A stretch of DNA of 33,279 nucleotides. Origin: Succinimonas sp045124755 (GTDB taxonomy: Bacteria > Pseudomonadota > Gammaproteobacteria > Enterobacterales > Succinivibrionaceae). The notes under the pieces are model-generated. The model did not search any database. It had not been told where the DNA came from and saw nothing but the letters and a program-made list of their open reading frames with translations. A program made the translations under genes and the position numbers. Positions 1-7,472 of the stretch are shown here, one piece after another. Each line of letters starts with the position of its first letter. Position 1 is the first letter of the stretch. Where the stretch lies: NCBI RefSeq assembly GCF_045124755.1, contig NZ_JBGVMK010000205.1. The stretch is one strand, 5' to 3'.

Positions 1-277
1 CTCCGGAGGAAGCTTGTTTCTGGTAATTGCTGAGATACGACAAATCCCACTCTTCAGGGAAGATAAACTTTGCCTTCTCTTCGCCGGGCAGAAACAAAAA
101 CTCCGCAAATGGCTTAAATACAAAATTCTGATCTATGGTTCAGTAGTGCTGGTACTTACGGTAGCTTTTGCCCTCAGCATTTTTGGCGGTAACAACTGTA
201 GCTGCATACGTATATCCGTTTGCAGTATGAACAAGCATCTTATACGGGGAATTCGGGTCAGCTGTACGGCCTCTCAT
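1..277 (-). pseudogene. IS1634-like transposase, N-terminal part with in-frame stop, continues off the left edge
   Basis: Reading from ATG at 277 (GAGG ribosome site five bases upstream) gives a typical N-terminus of the IS1634-like DDE transposases: a short beta-rich stretch ending SYRKYQHY, then TGA, then the same frame continues TIDQNFVFKPF...FIFPEEWDLS to the window edge. The FPExWDLS stretch matches the FPAGWDIS stretch of the neighbouring transposase at 356-2366, which supports the family call and shows that the frame after the stop is still coding-like. The TGA (about positions 137-139) therefore looks like a point nonsense mutation. Only the first ~90 codons lie in the window, so the catalytic region cannot be seen. 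It is likely a dead IS copy that sits just downstream of, and co-oriented with, the next element. Confidence 0.6.
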
Positions 278-307
278 ATGAACCTCACTGCATTGTTTAA
301 TGGTATA

Positions 308-336
308 ATTATACAATGATAATGAGGACTGTTCAA
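308..336 (-). promoter_or_regulatory. sigma70-type promoter of the left transposase fragment
   Basis: On the minus strand TTGAAC (336-331), a 17-base spacer and a perfect TATAAT (313-308) precede the ATG at 277. The -10 lies inside a perfect 12-base palindrome GTATAATTATAC (303-314), so the -10 reads the same on both strands. Strong match to consensus; function inferred. Confidence 0.6.
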
Positions 337-355
337 GTTCAATTGTACGCAATAA

Positions 356-2366
356 TCAGGGGTTCAGGCTATTTTCCGTTTTCTGTGTATAATTAACTGA
401 AAAAATTTGGAGTCCTATGGTCTGTCGTAAAGAAAACGGCAGACATTCTTCCGGAGGCTCGATCCCGCAGGCCCGGCAGATTTCCGTCTGTTTAGATGAA
501 AATGCTGACATGCGGCATGAGCCGTCAGCATATTCGCTGAAGCGGATGGATTCCATTTCATCCAGCATTTCGAGAGCGCTTGAATACTTGTCCTTCATTG
601 ATTCCCGCCAGGCATTTCTCAGCCGGGAGAATGCGATAAGACCGGCTAAGGATATAATCGAGAAACCGCTCTGACCATCACTGCAGCGACCATAACCGCA
701 TCTGTCATCATCAAAAGACGGATGTCCCTGCCAGCGCCTTTCTGTCTCGATCTCAGGGATAATATCTGAGTCTTCCGCCCTGTTCCGATATTGTTCCAAA
801 GCTACCATGGCTGACAGGTCAATCCCGGACATTAAAAACGCGAATACGCCCCGCAAGGCCTCCTCTCTTTTGATTTTCTCCGTGTTTTCCGTATAGGATA
901 TGGCGGTCACGTTACCTGTTTCATCAGCGACTCCGGTAACCCTGAAATATTCGTAAAGAGCATTGTACCTCCTGAGATCGTCAGGGATTACACCGGCTTT
1001 GATGTCCGCATCAAGACTTGCCTTCTCTTCCATAATCATCTGCTGAAGCTCCGCCAGTTCAGCGCTTCTCCTCATGGGGTTTATAAAAATACATGCTTTG
1101 AGAGAAGCTGTTTCGCCAGGATTTCCGTGAGGCAGCCTGCCAGTACGAGCCGGCACATCCGCCTTTTTGTGATAAAGCTTTCTTTGCAGGTCATAGTCCA
1201 TCCGGAGGGGAAGCCCGTTTTTATCGAATTCAATATCGTAAAGGAGCGGCAATACCGGCTCCGCGCTTGTTTCGGCAGGCATGAGGAACGGTATTTTCGC
1301 CGTGATAAAAGCGGCAATGCTTTCCACTGAAGCATACCCGCGGTCTGTCATAAAAGTTACCGCAGGAATCCCGAGATCCTTTAAATCGGCTGTTACTGCG
1401 CGAATCACAGCCATATCCGAGGTATTTCCCGGAAAGGTTCTGGAATATACCGGCTGATGCCAGCGCCAGACGTAAACTGCGGTTTCCGCGGCATTTTGGA
1501 GTTCAGGATTGCCCCTGTTTTGCCGCCGAAGAATATAAGCCTGGCATAGCGCAGTTTCCAATGGCACCGTTACCGGAGCTCCTGAATCGCAATCTGCCAC
1601 CGGTTTTCCGGTCAGCCGTTCAAGCCTGAGCCTGATAAAGTTCATCAGGTCAACGTCGGTAATGCTTGCTAACAGCTTTGCAATGCCGGGAGGTGTTAAC
1701 TCGCAGTCCGGCAGTGTTTTATGGGTACGCTGCCATTTTGCAAACCTGCTGAAACTCTTTCCGGATAAATACGGGAACAGAGCCAGCGACAACACTTCGT
1801 TCACTTTGAAGACATCGTCATTAAAGACGGTCATCAAATCTGCAAAAACGCCTTCCCTTCTGGCTATCTGCTCAAGGAGCCAAAAGCTGCCGTACAGCCG
1901 GTGGTTATACTGATGGGCAGCGGAGCAGCAATACTTCGCATCAGAAGCCATTTGCAAGGATCCGGTTTTCGGGGAACAGTCCTTGCTGTTTGACTTGTCC
2001 TGAGCATCCAATATGCGGTCATCATCGGATTTAAGGAGCGAAGACGAATCCCGGGTCGGCATCTCCTGCTCCCCGGCCTTTTCCTGTTGGATCTCTTCCT
2101 GTCCGTTTGCCGCCAAAAGTCCTGATATAGCGGAAATATCCCACCCCGCCGGAAAAATATACTTCCTGATTTCAGAAGCCGGCTTCAGTCTGAAGACGGC
2201 ATTGGGCTTAAAAAACAGCCCCTCGTACCGTTCCCAGATGATGAACTTTGTAACGGACTTTGCCGGATTCATCAGTCCGTTTAACCTGGACGGCAGCATA
2301 TCTGTACTTCCTGTCGGTATGTATGTACACCCGGTAGCAGGTGTTCGGATCCTCTTTGCGCGGCAT
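356..2366 (-). CDS. IS1634-like DDE transposase, frameshifted near its N-terminus
   Basis: A 647-codon open frame (356-2299) encodes an IS1634-like transposase. It has the FPAGWDIS segment, a first catalytic-Asp region (ADCDSGAP), a second one (FMTDRGYAS), a YRNR segment that may mark the third acidic region, and a Cys-containing C-terminus. Its nominal ATG at 2299 is probably not the true start. A different frame opens at ATG 2366, preceded by GAGG, and encodes MPRKEDPNTCYRVYIHTD... to HHLGTVRG, the expected family N-terminus. That frame then meets TAA just where the long frame takes over. Removing one base from the four-C run at 2219-2222 would join the two frames as VRGLFFKPNAVF. Alternatively, TTT TAA G could support a +1 ribosomal shift. 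Without such a shift the element is inactive. Confidence 0.7.
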
Positions 2367-2598
2367 AATCACCTCATCACAGTTAATTGCATTTCTGGCA
2401 GGCTGGCGCAGAAAACGCGTAAATTACGAACCTGATACTCTCCGTTCCTGTTCCGGAACCGGTCACAGATAACAGTCGCCGTTTCAGATTCATTTTAACT
2501 GCAATCTTCACCGAACAAAGCTCCCCGGCCCCAAAAGGCGCAGCAGATCTGTTTTTCCGAGCTACAAATGATGCCATTTTCCGGAGTATCCCCTCTTT

Positions 2599-2640
2599 TT
2601 GACAGCTAACCGGATATTGCTCCTGATTTTGGAGTACAAT
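2599..2640 (+). promoter_or_regulatory. possible metY promoter region
   Basis: A perfect -35-like TTGACA lies at 2599-2604, but the hexamer 17 bases on (CCTGAT, 2622-2627) is a poor -10. A better -10-like TACAAT (2635-2640) is too far away to pair with it. The start site is therefore unclear. The ribosome site AAGGA (2657-2661) sits nine bases before the ATG. Confidence 0.3.
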
Positions 2641-2670
2641 CAGAGCACCGTTTTTTAAGGACATCTGATA

Positions 2671-3951
2671 ATGACATACAAATTTGACACCCTTCAGGTA
2701 CATGCCGGACAGGAGCAGGCCGATCCTGCCACCGGAGCCCGGTCCGTGCCTATCTACCTGACATCCTCTTACGTATTCAATAATGCGGAGCAGGCCACTA
2801 ACCGCTTCAACCTCAGCGATCCCGGCAATATCTACAGCCGTCTCACCAATCCCACGGTGGAGGTTTTTGAAAAGAGAATGGCCGCTCTGGAAGGCGGCGT
2901 TGCCTCTCTGGCCACCAGCTCCGGACTTGCTGCAGTAAACTATGCCGTAATTGCTCTGGCCCATGCCGGACAGAACATTGTGGCAGCGCAGAATCTCTAC
3001 GGCGGCACCTTTGAACTGTTCCACGACACCCTGCCCAATTACGGCATTACCACCACCTTTGTGGAGCCTAATGACTACGAGGGTTTCGAAAAGGCCATCG
3101 ATGATAACACCAGGGCTCTTTATGCGGAAACTCTGGGAAATCCCAACTGCGATCCCGTGGATATTGAAAAGCTGGCTGAAATCGCCCACCGCCACGGCAT
3201 TCCTCTGATCATCGATGCCACCTTCACTCCGCCTTCAGTGATCCGTCCCATTGAGCACGGCGCTGACATTGTGGTGCACTCTGCCACCAAGTTTATCAGC
3301 GGCCACGGCACCGGTCTCGGCGGCGTAATCACCGACAGCGGCAAGTTCGACTGGAAGGCCTCCGGCAAATTCCCGGCCCTGACCGAGCCCAATGCCTCCT
3401 ACAACAACGTGGTATTTGCCGATGCCTGCGGCCCGGCCGCCTTCGTGAACATGATAAGAGCCATTATCCTCCGTGATACCGGTTCCTGTCTGTCCCCCTT
3501 CCACGCCTTCCTGTTTATTCTGGGCCTGGAAACCCTGTCCCTGCGTCTCCGGAAGCATACCGAAAACGCACTCAAGGTGGCCGCCTTCCTGCAGAGTCAC
3601 CCCAAGGTGGAAAACGTAAACCATCCCTCCGTAACCAGGGATCCGGAGCAGCAGGCCATCTACAAGAAGTACTATCCGGAAGGAGCCGGCTCCATCTTCA
3701 CCTTCGAGATCAAGGGCGGCATCAAGGAAGCGCAGACCGTTATTGATAACCTGAAGCTGTTCTCTCTCCTGGCCAATGTGGGAGATGCGAAGTCTCTGGC
3801 CATTCATCCGGCCACCACCACTCATGCCCAGCTTTCCGGCGAGGAGCTTCTGAAGCACGGCATCAAGCCCAACACCATCAGAGTCTCCATCGGCATTGAG
3901 GATGCGGACGACATCATTCAGGATCTGGATCAGGCCTTAAGCAAGATCTGA
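2671..3951 (+). CDS. metY: O-acetylhomoserine sulfhydrylase (PLP-dependent)
   Basis: 426 residues, the usual size of O-acetylhomoserine aminocarboxypropyltransferase. The enzyme makes homocysteine from O-acetylhomoserine and sulfide in the cytoplasm (methionine synthesis by direct sulfhydrylation). Visible hallmarks of the Cys/Met-metabolism PLP family are the N-terminal TLQVHAGQEQ, YSRLTNPT near residue 55, the aromatic loop NLYGGT near 110, the PLP phosphate/ring-binding IDATFTPPS near 181-189, and the Schiff-base lysine in HSATKFISGHGTG (Lys207). The long DWKASGKFPALTEP insert is typical of MetY and not of MetB or MetC. The C-terminal HPATTTHAQL and RVSIGIED segments are intact. It is monocistronic, with its own ribosome site and a strong terminator directly behind it. 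No obvious SAM riboswitch is visible upstream. This is the most ordinary gene of the window. Confidence 0.93.
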   Translation: MTYKFDTLQVHAGQEQADPATGARSVPIYLTSSYVFNNAEQATNRFNLSDPGNIYSRLTNPTVEVFEKRMAALEGGVASLATSSGLAAVNYAVIALAHAGQNIVAAQNLYGGTFELFHDTLPNYGITTTFVEPNDYEGFEKAIDDNTRALYAETLGNPNCDPVDIEKLAEIAHRHGIPLIIDATFTPPSVIRPIEHGADIVVHSATKFISGHGTGLGGVITDSGKFDWKASGKFPALTEPNASYNNVVFADACGPAAFVNMIRAIILRDTGSCLSPFHAFLFILGLETLSLRLRKHTENALKVAAFLQSHPKVENVNHPSVTRDPEQQAIYKKYYPEGAGSIFTFEIKGGIKEAQTVIDNLKLFSLLANVGDAKSLAIHPATTTHAQLSGEELLKHGIKPNTIRVSIGIEDADDIIQDLDQALSKI

Positions 3952-3974
3952 TAACCGCCCTTTTGGGATCAAGG

Positions 3975-4033
3975 CTCCCCGCTTTTTCGGACAAAGGCCG
4001 GACAAGGTCTTCCGGAAAAGCGGGGAGTTTTTT
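3975..4033 (+). terminator. rho-independent terminator of metY
   Basis: A 16-base arm CTCCCCGCTTTTTCGG (3975-3990) pairs with CCGGAAAAGCGGGGAG (4012-4027), with one mismatch, and is followed by six T (4028-4033). It starts 23 bases after the metY stop. Confidence 0.9.
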
Positions 4034-4126
4034 ATTCCGGAGTGCAGGGAAAATATCCTCAGATCTGCCCTTCATCCTGACAGCACCTCAATCCGGGATC
4101 AGTTTTCGCAAATGAGATGAGCCTGA

Positions 4127-5158
4127 CTAACCGTTTTTGCGAGGCTTGTCTTGGGAAGACGCCGCGCTCCCGGCTCCCGCTTCCTCCTGCGACTTCCGGT
4201 AAAGCTGCCAGGAATTTATGGAGTTATGCCAGATACTGTAGAAGCCGCCGGTAATGGCAGTAACCGGGGTAAAGAAGGTGTAGCCCGTCCAGATCATGAA
4301 AACGGTGCTTTTCTGGCCCAGAGCCTGGCCGGCGGTCACCGCATCCCCCGAGGATCCGCAGATCCGGCCAAAGAACCGCCCCAGGGCAAACTGCAGGAGA
4401 CAGGCCGCCAGGGAAACCGCGGCTATTTCCAGGATCGCTCCCGTTCCCAGAGGAGAATGCATCAGGTACCGCGCCGAAACCGCCATAGCCAGGGGCAGAG
4501 ACACCAGCCAGAAATAAAAGGCCAGATCCGGTATTCTGGTAATCCAGTTCAGAAATCCGGGACAAACGAGGCGGCACAGCCCCACCGCCAGCACCGGCCC
4601 CATCAGCAGCGGCATCACCTTGATCATAATGACGCCGAAGGCCGCTCCGAAGGAAAACCCCGGCAAGGGGTGAGCAAAGGGCACCACCGCCGGGATCAGA
4701 ACGGCGGAAAGAAGATTGGCCATGATGGTATAGGCCATGACATGCTCCACGGATCCCGCAAGCTTCCGGACAATAACGGCGGCAGCCGTGGCCGTGGGAC
4801 AGATAAAGGCCAGCATGGCGGCTTCCGCGAGAAAGCGGCATTCCAGATCCGGAAAAAGATATAAGAGCCACCCCAGCCCCGCAAAGATGCCGCCCTGCAG
4901 CAATAGCAGCGGAAGAGCCCACAAAGCGGGCCGGAGCTCCGCAAAGCGGATCTTGGCAAAGCTGATGAAGAGCATGACGAACAGAAAAAACGGCTGCGCC
5001 ACGGCCACAAGGTTCAGCACGGTTTTCCGGGAGGGCAAAATTGAAAGCATTTGTTCCGGAAGCTCCCGATAAAGCTCATAAACCGCCACGTATGCCAGAA
5101 TGCCCGCCAGAATTGCCAGCGGGAGAGACCAGCTGCTTAAAAAACGTCTCAGGGTCAT
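4127..5158 (-). CDS. bile acid:sodium symporter (BASS/SBF-like) family transporter
   Basis: 343 residues from ATG at 5158, chosen because GGAGG lies six bases upstream and because the longer open frame (to 5410) adds only a polar, low-quality N-terminus. The protein has about nine to ten hydrophobic segments. It resembles the SBF/BASS fold: an acidic-rich CPTATAAAVIVRKLAG segment after a hydrophobic helix, MANLLSAVLIPAVVPF, and near the C-terminus GQALGQKSTVFMIWTGYTFFTP, which resembles the conserved cross-over region. The C-terminal tail is polar and cytoplasmic-like. The family moves organic anions such as bile acids, pantoate or keto acids with sodium; the substrate here is unknown. It runs convergently toward metY and divergently from the gene at 5461. 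Confidence 0.72.
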   Translation of the reverse strand: MTLRRFLSSWSLPLAILAGILAYVAVYELYRELPEQMLSILPSRKTVLNLVAVAQPFFLFVMLFISFAKIRFAELRPALWALPLLLLQGGIFAGLGWLLYLFPDLECRFLAEAAMLAFICPTATAAAVIVRKLAGSVEHVMAYTIMANLLSAVLIPAVVPFAHPLPGFSFGAAFGVIMIKVMPLLMGPVLAVGLCRLVCPGFLNWITRIPDLAFYFWLVSLPLAMAVSARYLMHSPLGTGAILEIAAVSLAACLLQFALGRFFGRICGSSGDAVTAGQALGQKSTVFMIWTGYTFFTPVTAITGGFYSIWHNSINSWQLYRKSQEEAGAGSAASSQDKPRKNG

Positions 5159-5376
5159 TTTTGCCTCCGTGTCATTTGTCCGGAAGGAGACCGGAAAGAT
5201 CCGCTGAAAAGAGCCGCAGCCCCGGAACCGGGAGAGTAAAGAGAGCCCTTTCATTATACCTGCAAAAACGTCTCCGCCTCCTGAAAAACCTGCCATCCTC
5301 CCGAAAAACATCTCCCCGCCGGCGGGAATCTCGTCCCCCTGTCCGGAATTGTGGTAAGATCCCCCGCAACAGGACA

Positions 5377-5417
5377 GCCCGAAAGCGGGCGCTTTCGGGC
5401 CAAACCGCATATTGCGG
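5377..5417. promoter_or_regulatory. two inverted repeats in a divergent intergenic region
   Basis: GCCCGAAAGC (5377-5386) and GCTTTCGGGC (5391-5400) form a perfect 10-base inverted repeat with a four-base loop. Immediately after it CCGCA-TAT-TGCGG (5405-5417) forms a second one. Neither has a T-run, so they look more like operators or 5'-leader structures than terminators. They sit in the 302-base gap between the divergent transporter gene (start 5158) and the small membrane gene (start 5461). I see nothing else in that gap. Confidence 0.45.
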
Positions 5418-5460
5418 CTCTGCCGCTCATACTTAGACTAATACTCAGAGAATATACAAC

Positions 5461-5907
5461 ATGACTGATACTGTTAAACAGAATCTCCCGGCTCAGAACA
5501 TCAAGGAAGCGCAGGAGATCTCTTCCGGGATGAATACCTCTCTCTTTCTTCACATCGTTTCATACTTTTTTGTGCCGCTTTTCTTTTTGACCATTCCCAA
5601 GGTCTACAAGCTGGCCTTCCGGGCCTGGAAGCTTCTGGAAGCCGCCGGGGATAACGCTGCCAGTCTGGAAGCCGAAACTGTTTACAAGCTCCACAAGCTG
5701 AAATGGAATCTTTTTCTGGGGATGATTTTCGGGGGCATTGGCATGGGCGTTCTGAGCTGGATGCTCCCCGATAATGCCGACTATATTATGGGGATGCTGT
5801 ACGGCGTTTTCTGCCTGGTATGTCTGGCGTTCTTCATTTACGCTGACGTAACCGCCATGAAAAAGCGCTTCGCCATCAAGGGAGCCATTGACAAGATCGG
5901 CGGCTGA
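5461..5907 (+). CDS. small membrane protein of unknown function
   Basis: 148 residues with no family that I recognise. Hydropathy by eye suggests three membrane segments, about residues 29-46 (HIVSYFFVPLFFLTI), 82-103 and 106-127. A charged, helical, cytoplasmic-type linker with many Lys and Glu (FRAWKLLEAAGDNAASLEAE) separates the first two. The ribosome site is weak (only AGAGAA upstream of ATG 5461), but the reading frame has host-like base composition and is followed by a good terminator, which supports a real single-gene transcript. It is divergent from the transporter gene across an intergenic region with two inverted repeats. Confidence 0.7.
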   Translation: MTDTVKQNLPAQNIKEAQEISSGMNTSLFLHIVSYFFVPLFFLTIPKVYKLAFRAWKLLEAAGDNAASLEAETVYKLHKLKWNLFLGMIFGGIGMGVLSWMLPDNADYIMGMLYGVFCLVCLAFFIYADVTAMKKRFAIKGAIDKIGG

Positions 5908-5951
5908 TTCCCCGGCTTATAAGAAGGACGGCAACCGCCGAAGCTCTAAAG

Positions 5952-5981
5952 AACCCCGCATGCTGCGGGGTTTTCTTTTTT
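5952..5981 (+). terminator. rho-independent terminator
   Basis: AACCCCGCA (5952-5960), a three-base loop and TGCGGGGTT (5964-5972) form a perfect nine-base stem followed by TTCTTTTTT. It ends the transcript of the small membrane gene. Confidence 0.9.
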
Positions 5982-6440
5982 GAGGAAGGCGACGGTTAAG
6001 GCGGGTACCTGAACTCTTCTCTCCTTCTTGCTTTCGTTCTCCGGCCCTGCGGTTTTTGCAAAAGGCGGGATGGAAAAGATGGCCGACATTGAAGGGAAGG
6101 GATGAAAGGGACTGGAGTAATGAGAGAGCAAGGAAGGAATGATTTTACCAGCCGGCCGGGGCTGTTTGAATGCTGCCCAGGCATGACAGGATCTGAGGCA
6201 GGACATAGCATGGGAGCGGGAACGGAAAATAGCGGACACCTCTCAGGCATTTCCCGCCATTGAAATTATGACAAAGTTTGTCCGTCTCAGACAATGTTTT
6301 ACAAATTGCAAAAACATGAGATCCGGGCAATAAATGGGAGGCAAAGTCTGTTATTCTTTACTCATACAGACACGGCAGGCCTGCCGGTCTCCTGGTTTAA
6401 CTTGCAATCCGGTTTTCCGGGGTTTAGCGGAGATAACATC
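5982..6440 (+). other. intergenic leader region before the exported vWA gene, with two inverted repeats
   Basis: 459 bases without a convincing gene. It contains a perfect 13-base palindrome GACAAAGTTTGTC (6270-6282). It also contains an inverted repeat GTCTGT (6346-6351) / ACAGAC (6366-6371) enclosing an AT-rich stretch. Both could be operators for the downstream gene; no clear -35/-10 pair stands out. Confidence 0.35.
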
Positions 6441-7205
6441 ATGAACTTTTGCAAATCCTTTCTTTTATCCTGCGGCCTTTTTCTGGCCGGCGGTCTGGCT
6501 CTGGCCAGCGTTCCCGAGGAGCCTCCCGTTCCTGCCGATGACAAGAAGCCGGCTCAGGAGATCACCGCTTCCAAGGCAGAGGTGCTCATGGTGCTGGACA
6601 AGAGCGGTTCCATGCACGGACTCACCAGCGACACTATCGGCGGCTTCAATTCCATGATCCAGAAGTATCGCGAGCTCAAGCTGCCGGTCAAGGTCACCAC
6701 CGTGCTCTTCAATAACAAGACCCAGTTCCTCCATGACCGGGTGCCCATTGAAGAGGTGAAGGAGCTTACCAATAAGGATTATGTAGCCGAAGGCACCACC
6801 GCCCTTCTGGACGCCATGGGAGAAAGCCTCACCAAAATGGCCAAGATCCCCGAGCTCAAGGATAACAAGGACGTGCAGGTTATCGTGGTGATTATCACCG
6901 ACGGCATGGAGAATGCCAGCCGGGAATACAAGAAGGCCGGCATCAAGCAGATGGTGAGCGAGCATCAGGAAAAGGACGGCTGGAAGTTCGTCTTCCTGGG
7001 CGCCAACATCGATGCGGTAGCCGAGGCTGATTCTCTGGGCATCAGCAAGGATAATGCCGTGAAGTACCGGAACTCCGCCTCCGGTGTCCGTTCCAACTAT
7101 GAAGCCGTGGTGGAATTCACTCAGGAAGCCATGGCCCCGTCCGAGGATGGCGTGGCAGGCTCCTCCGGAAGCTGGAAGAAGAAAATCGAAAAGGATGAGG
7201 ATTAA
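6441..7205 (+). CDS. exported von Willebrand factor A domain protein
   Basis: 254 residues from ATG 6441 (GGAG nine bases upstream; the open frame extends to 6294 but has no ribosome site there). A Sec signal peptide is visible (MNFCKSFLLSCGLFLAGGLALAS, cleavage about residue 23), followed by an acidic/proline linker and a vWA domain from about residue 45. The MIDAS metal site is complete: DKSGSM, the downstream Thr in EGTTALLDAM, and ITDGMEN. The final ~35 residues are low complexity. vWA domains of this TerY/YegL-like type bind protein partners through a divalent cation. It is unlinked to the vWA-kinase operon at 20.9-23 kb and is probably periplasmic, so the two vWA proteins act in different compartments. 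It is a single-gene unit with a terminator. Confidence 0.82.
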   Translation: MNFCKSFLLSCGLFLAGGLALASVPEEPPVPADDKKPAQEITASKAEVLMVLDKSGSMHGLTSDTIGGFNSMIQKYRELKLPVKVTTVLFNNKTQFLHDRVPIEEVKELTNKDYVAEGTTALLDAMGESLTKMAKIPELKDNKDVQVIVVIITDGMENASREYKKAGIKQMVSEHQEKDGWKFVFLGANIDAVAEADSLGISKDNAVKYRNSASGVRSNYEAVVEFTQEAMAPSEDGVAGSSGSWKKKIEKDED

Positions 7206-7269
7206 GGATGCGGCGTTAGCCGGACATCTCAGCCGGGGCTAATGAGTTACTGCTCCGGTTCCTCCGAAT

Positions 7270-7299
7270 TCCCGCGGGATCTCTTGCGGGATTTTTTTT
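7270..7299 (+). terminator. rho-independent terminator after the exported vWA gene
   Basis: TCCCGC (7270-7275) pairs with GCGGGA (7286-7291) and is followed by eight T (7292-7299). A second possible hairpin TTAGCC/GGCTAA lies just upstream (about 7215-7242). Confidence 0.75.
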
Positions 7300-7472
7300 A
7301 TCCGGCGCGGCTGAATGACTGCAAAAAACGCCGGAACCTCCGGCGTGGCACTCACATTAAATACGGCAAGGAGCCGAACGGTGTTTTCGAGGTTCTGTTT
7401 CCAATTCCACGCGCTTCCCCCAATGCAAATGAGAACTCACTTCCAAAGCCGCCCCTGTAACAGCCGACCTTC

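Noticed and set aside
2400..2670. SAM-type riboswitch upstream of metY
   Set aside because: No matching conserved core or leader terminator could be seen in this stretch; part of it is IS-proximal sequence.
2383..3858. Long minus-strand frames across metY
   Set aside because: metY is unambiguous; these are shadows from its codon bias.
7242..7460. 72-codon plus-strand frame after the exported vWA gene
   Set aside because: It contains the rho-independent terminator of that gene and has no ribosome site.
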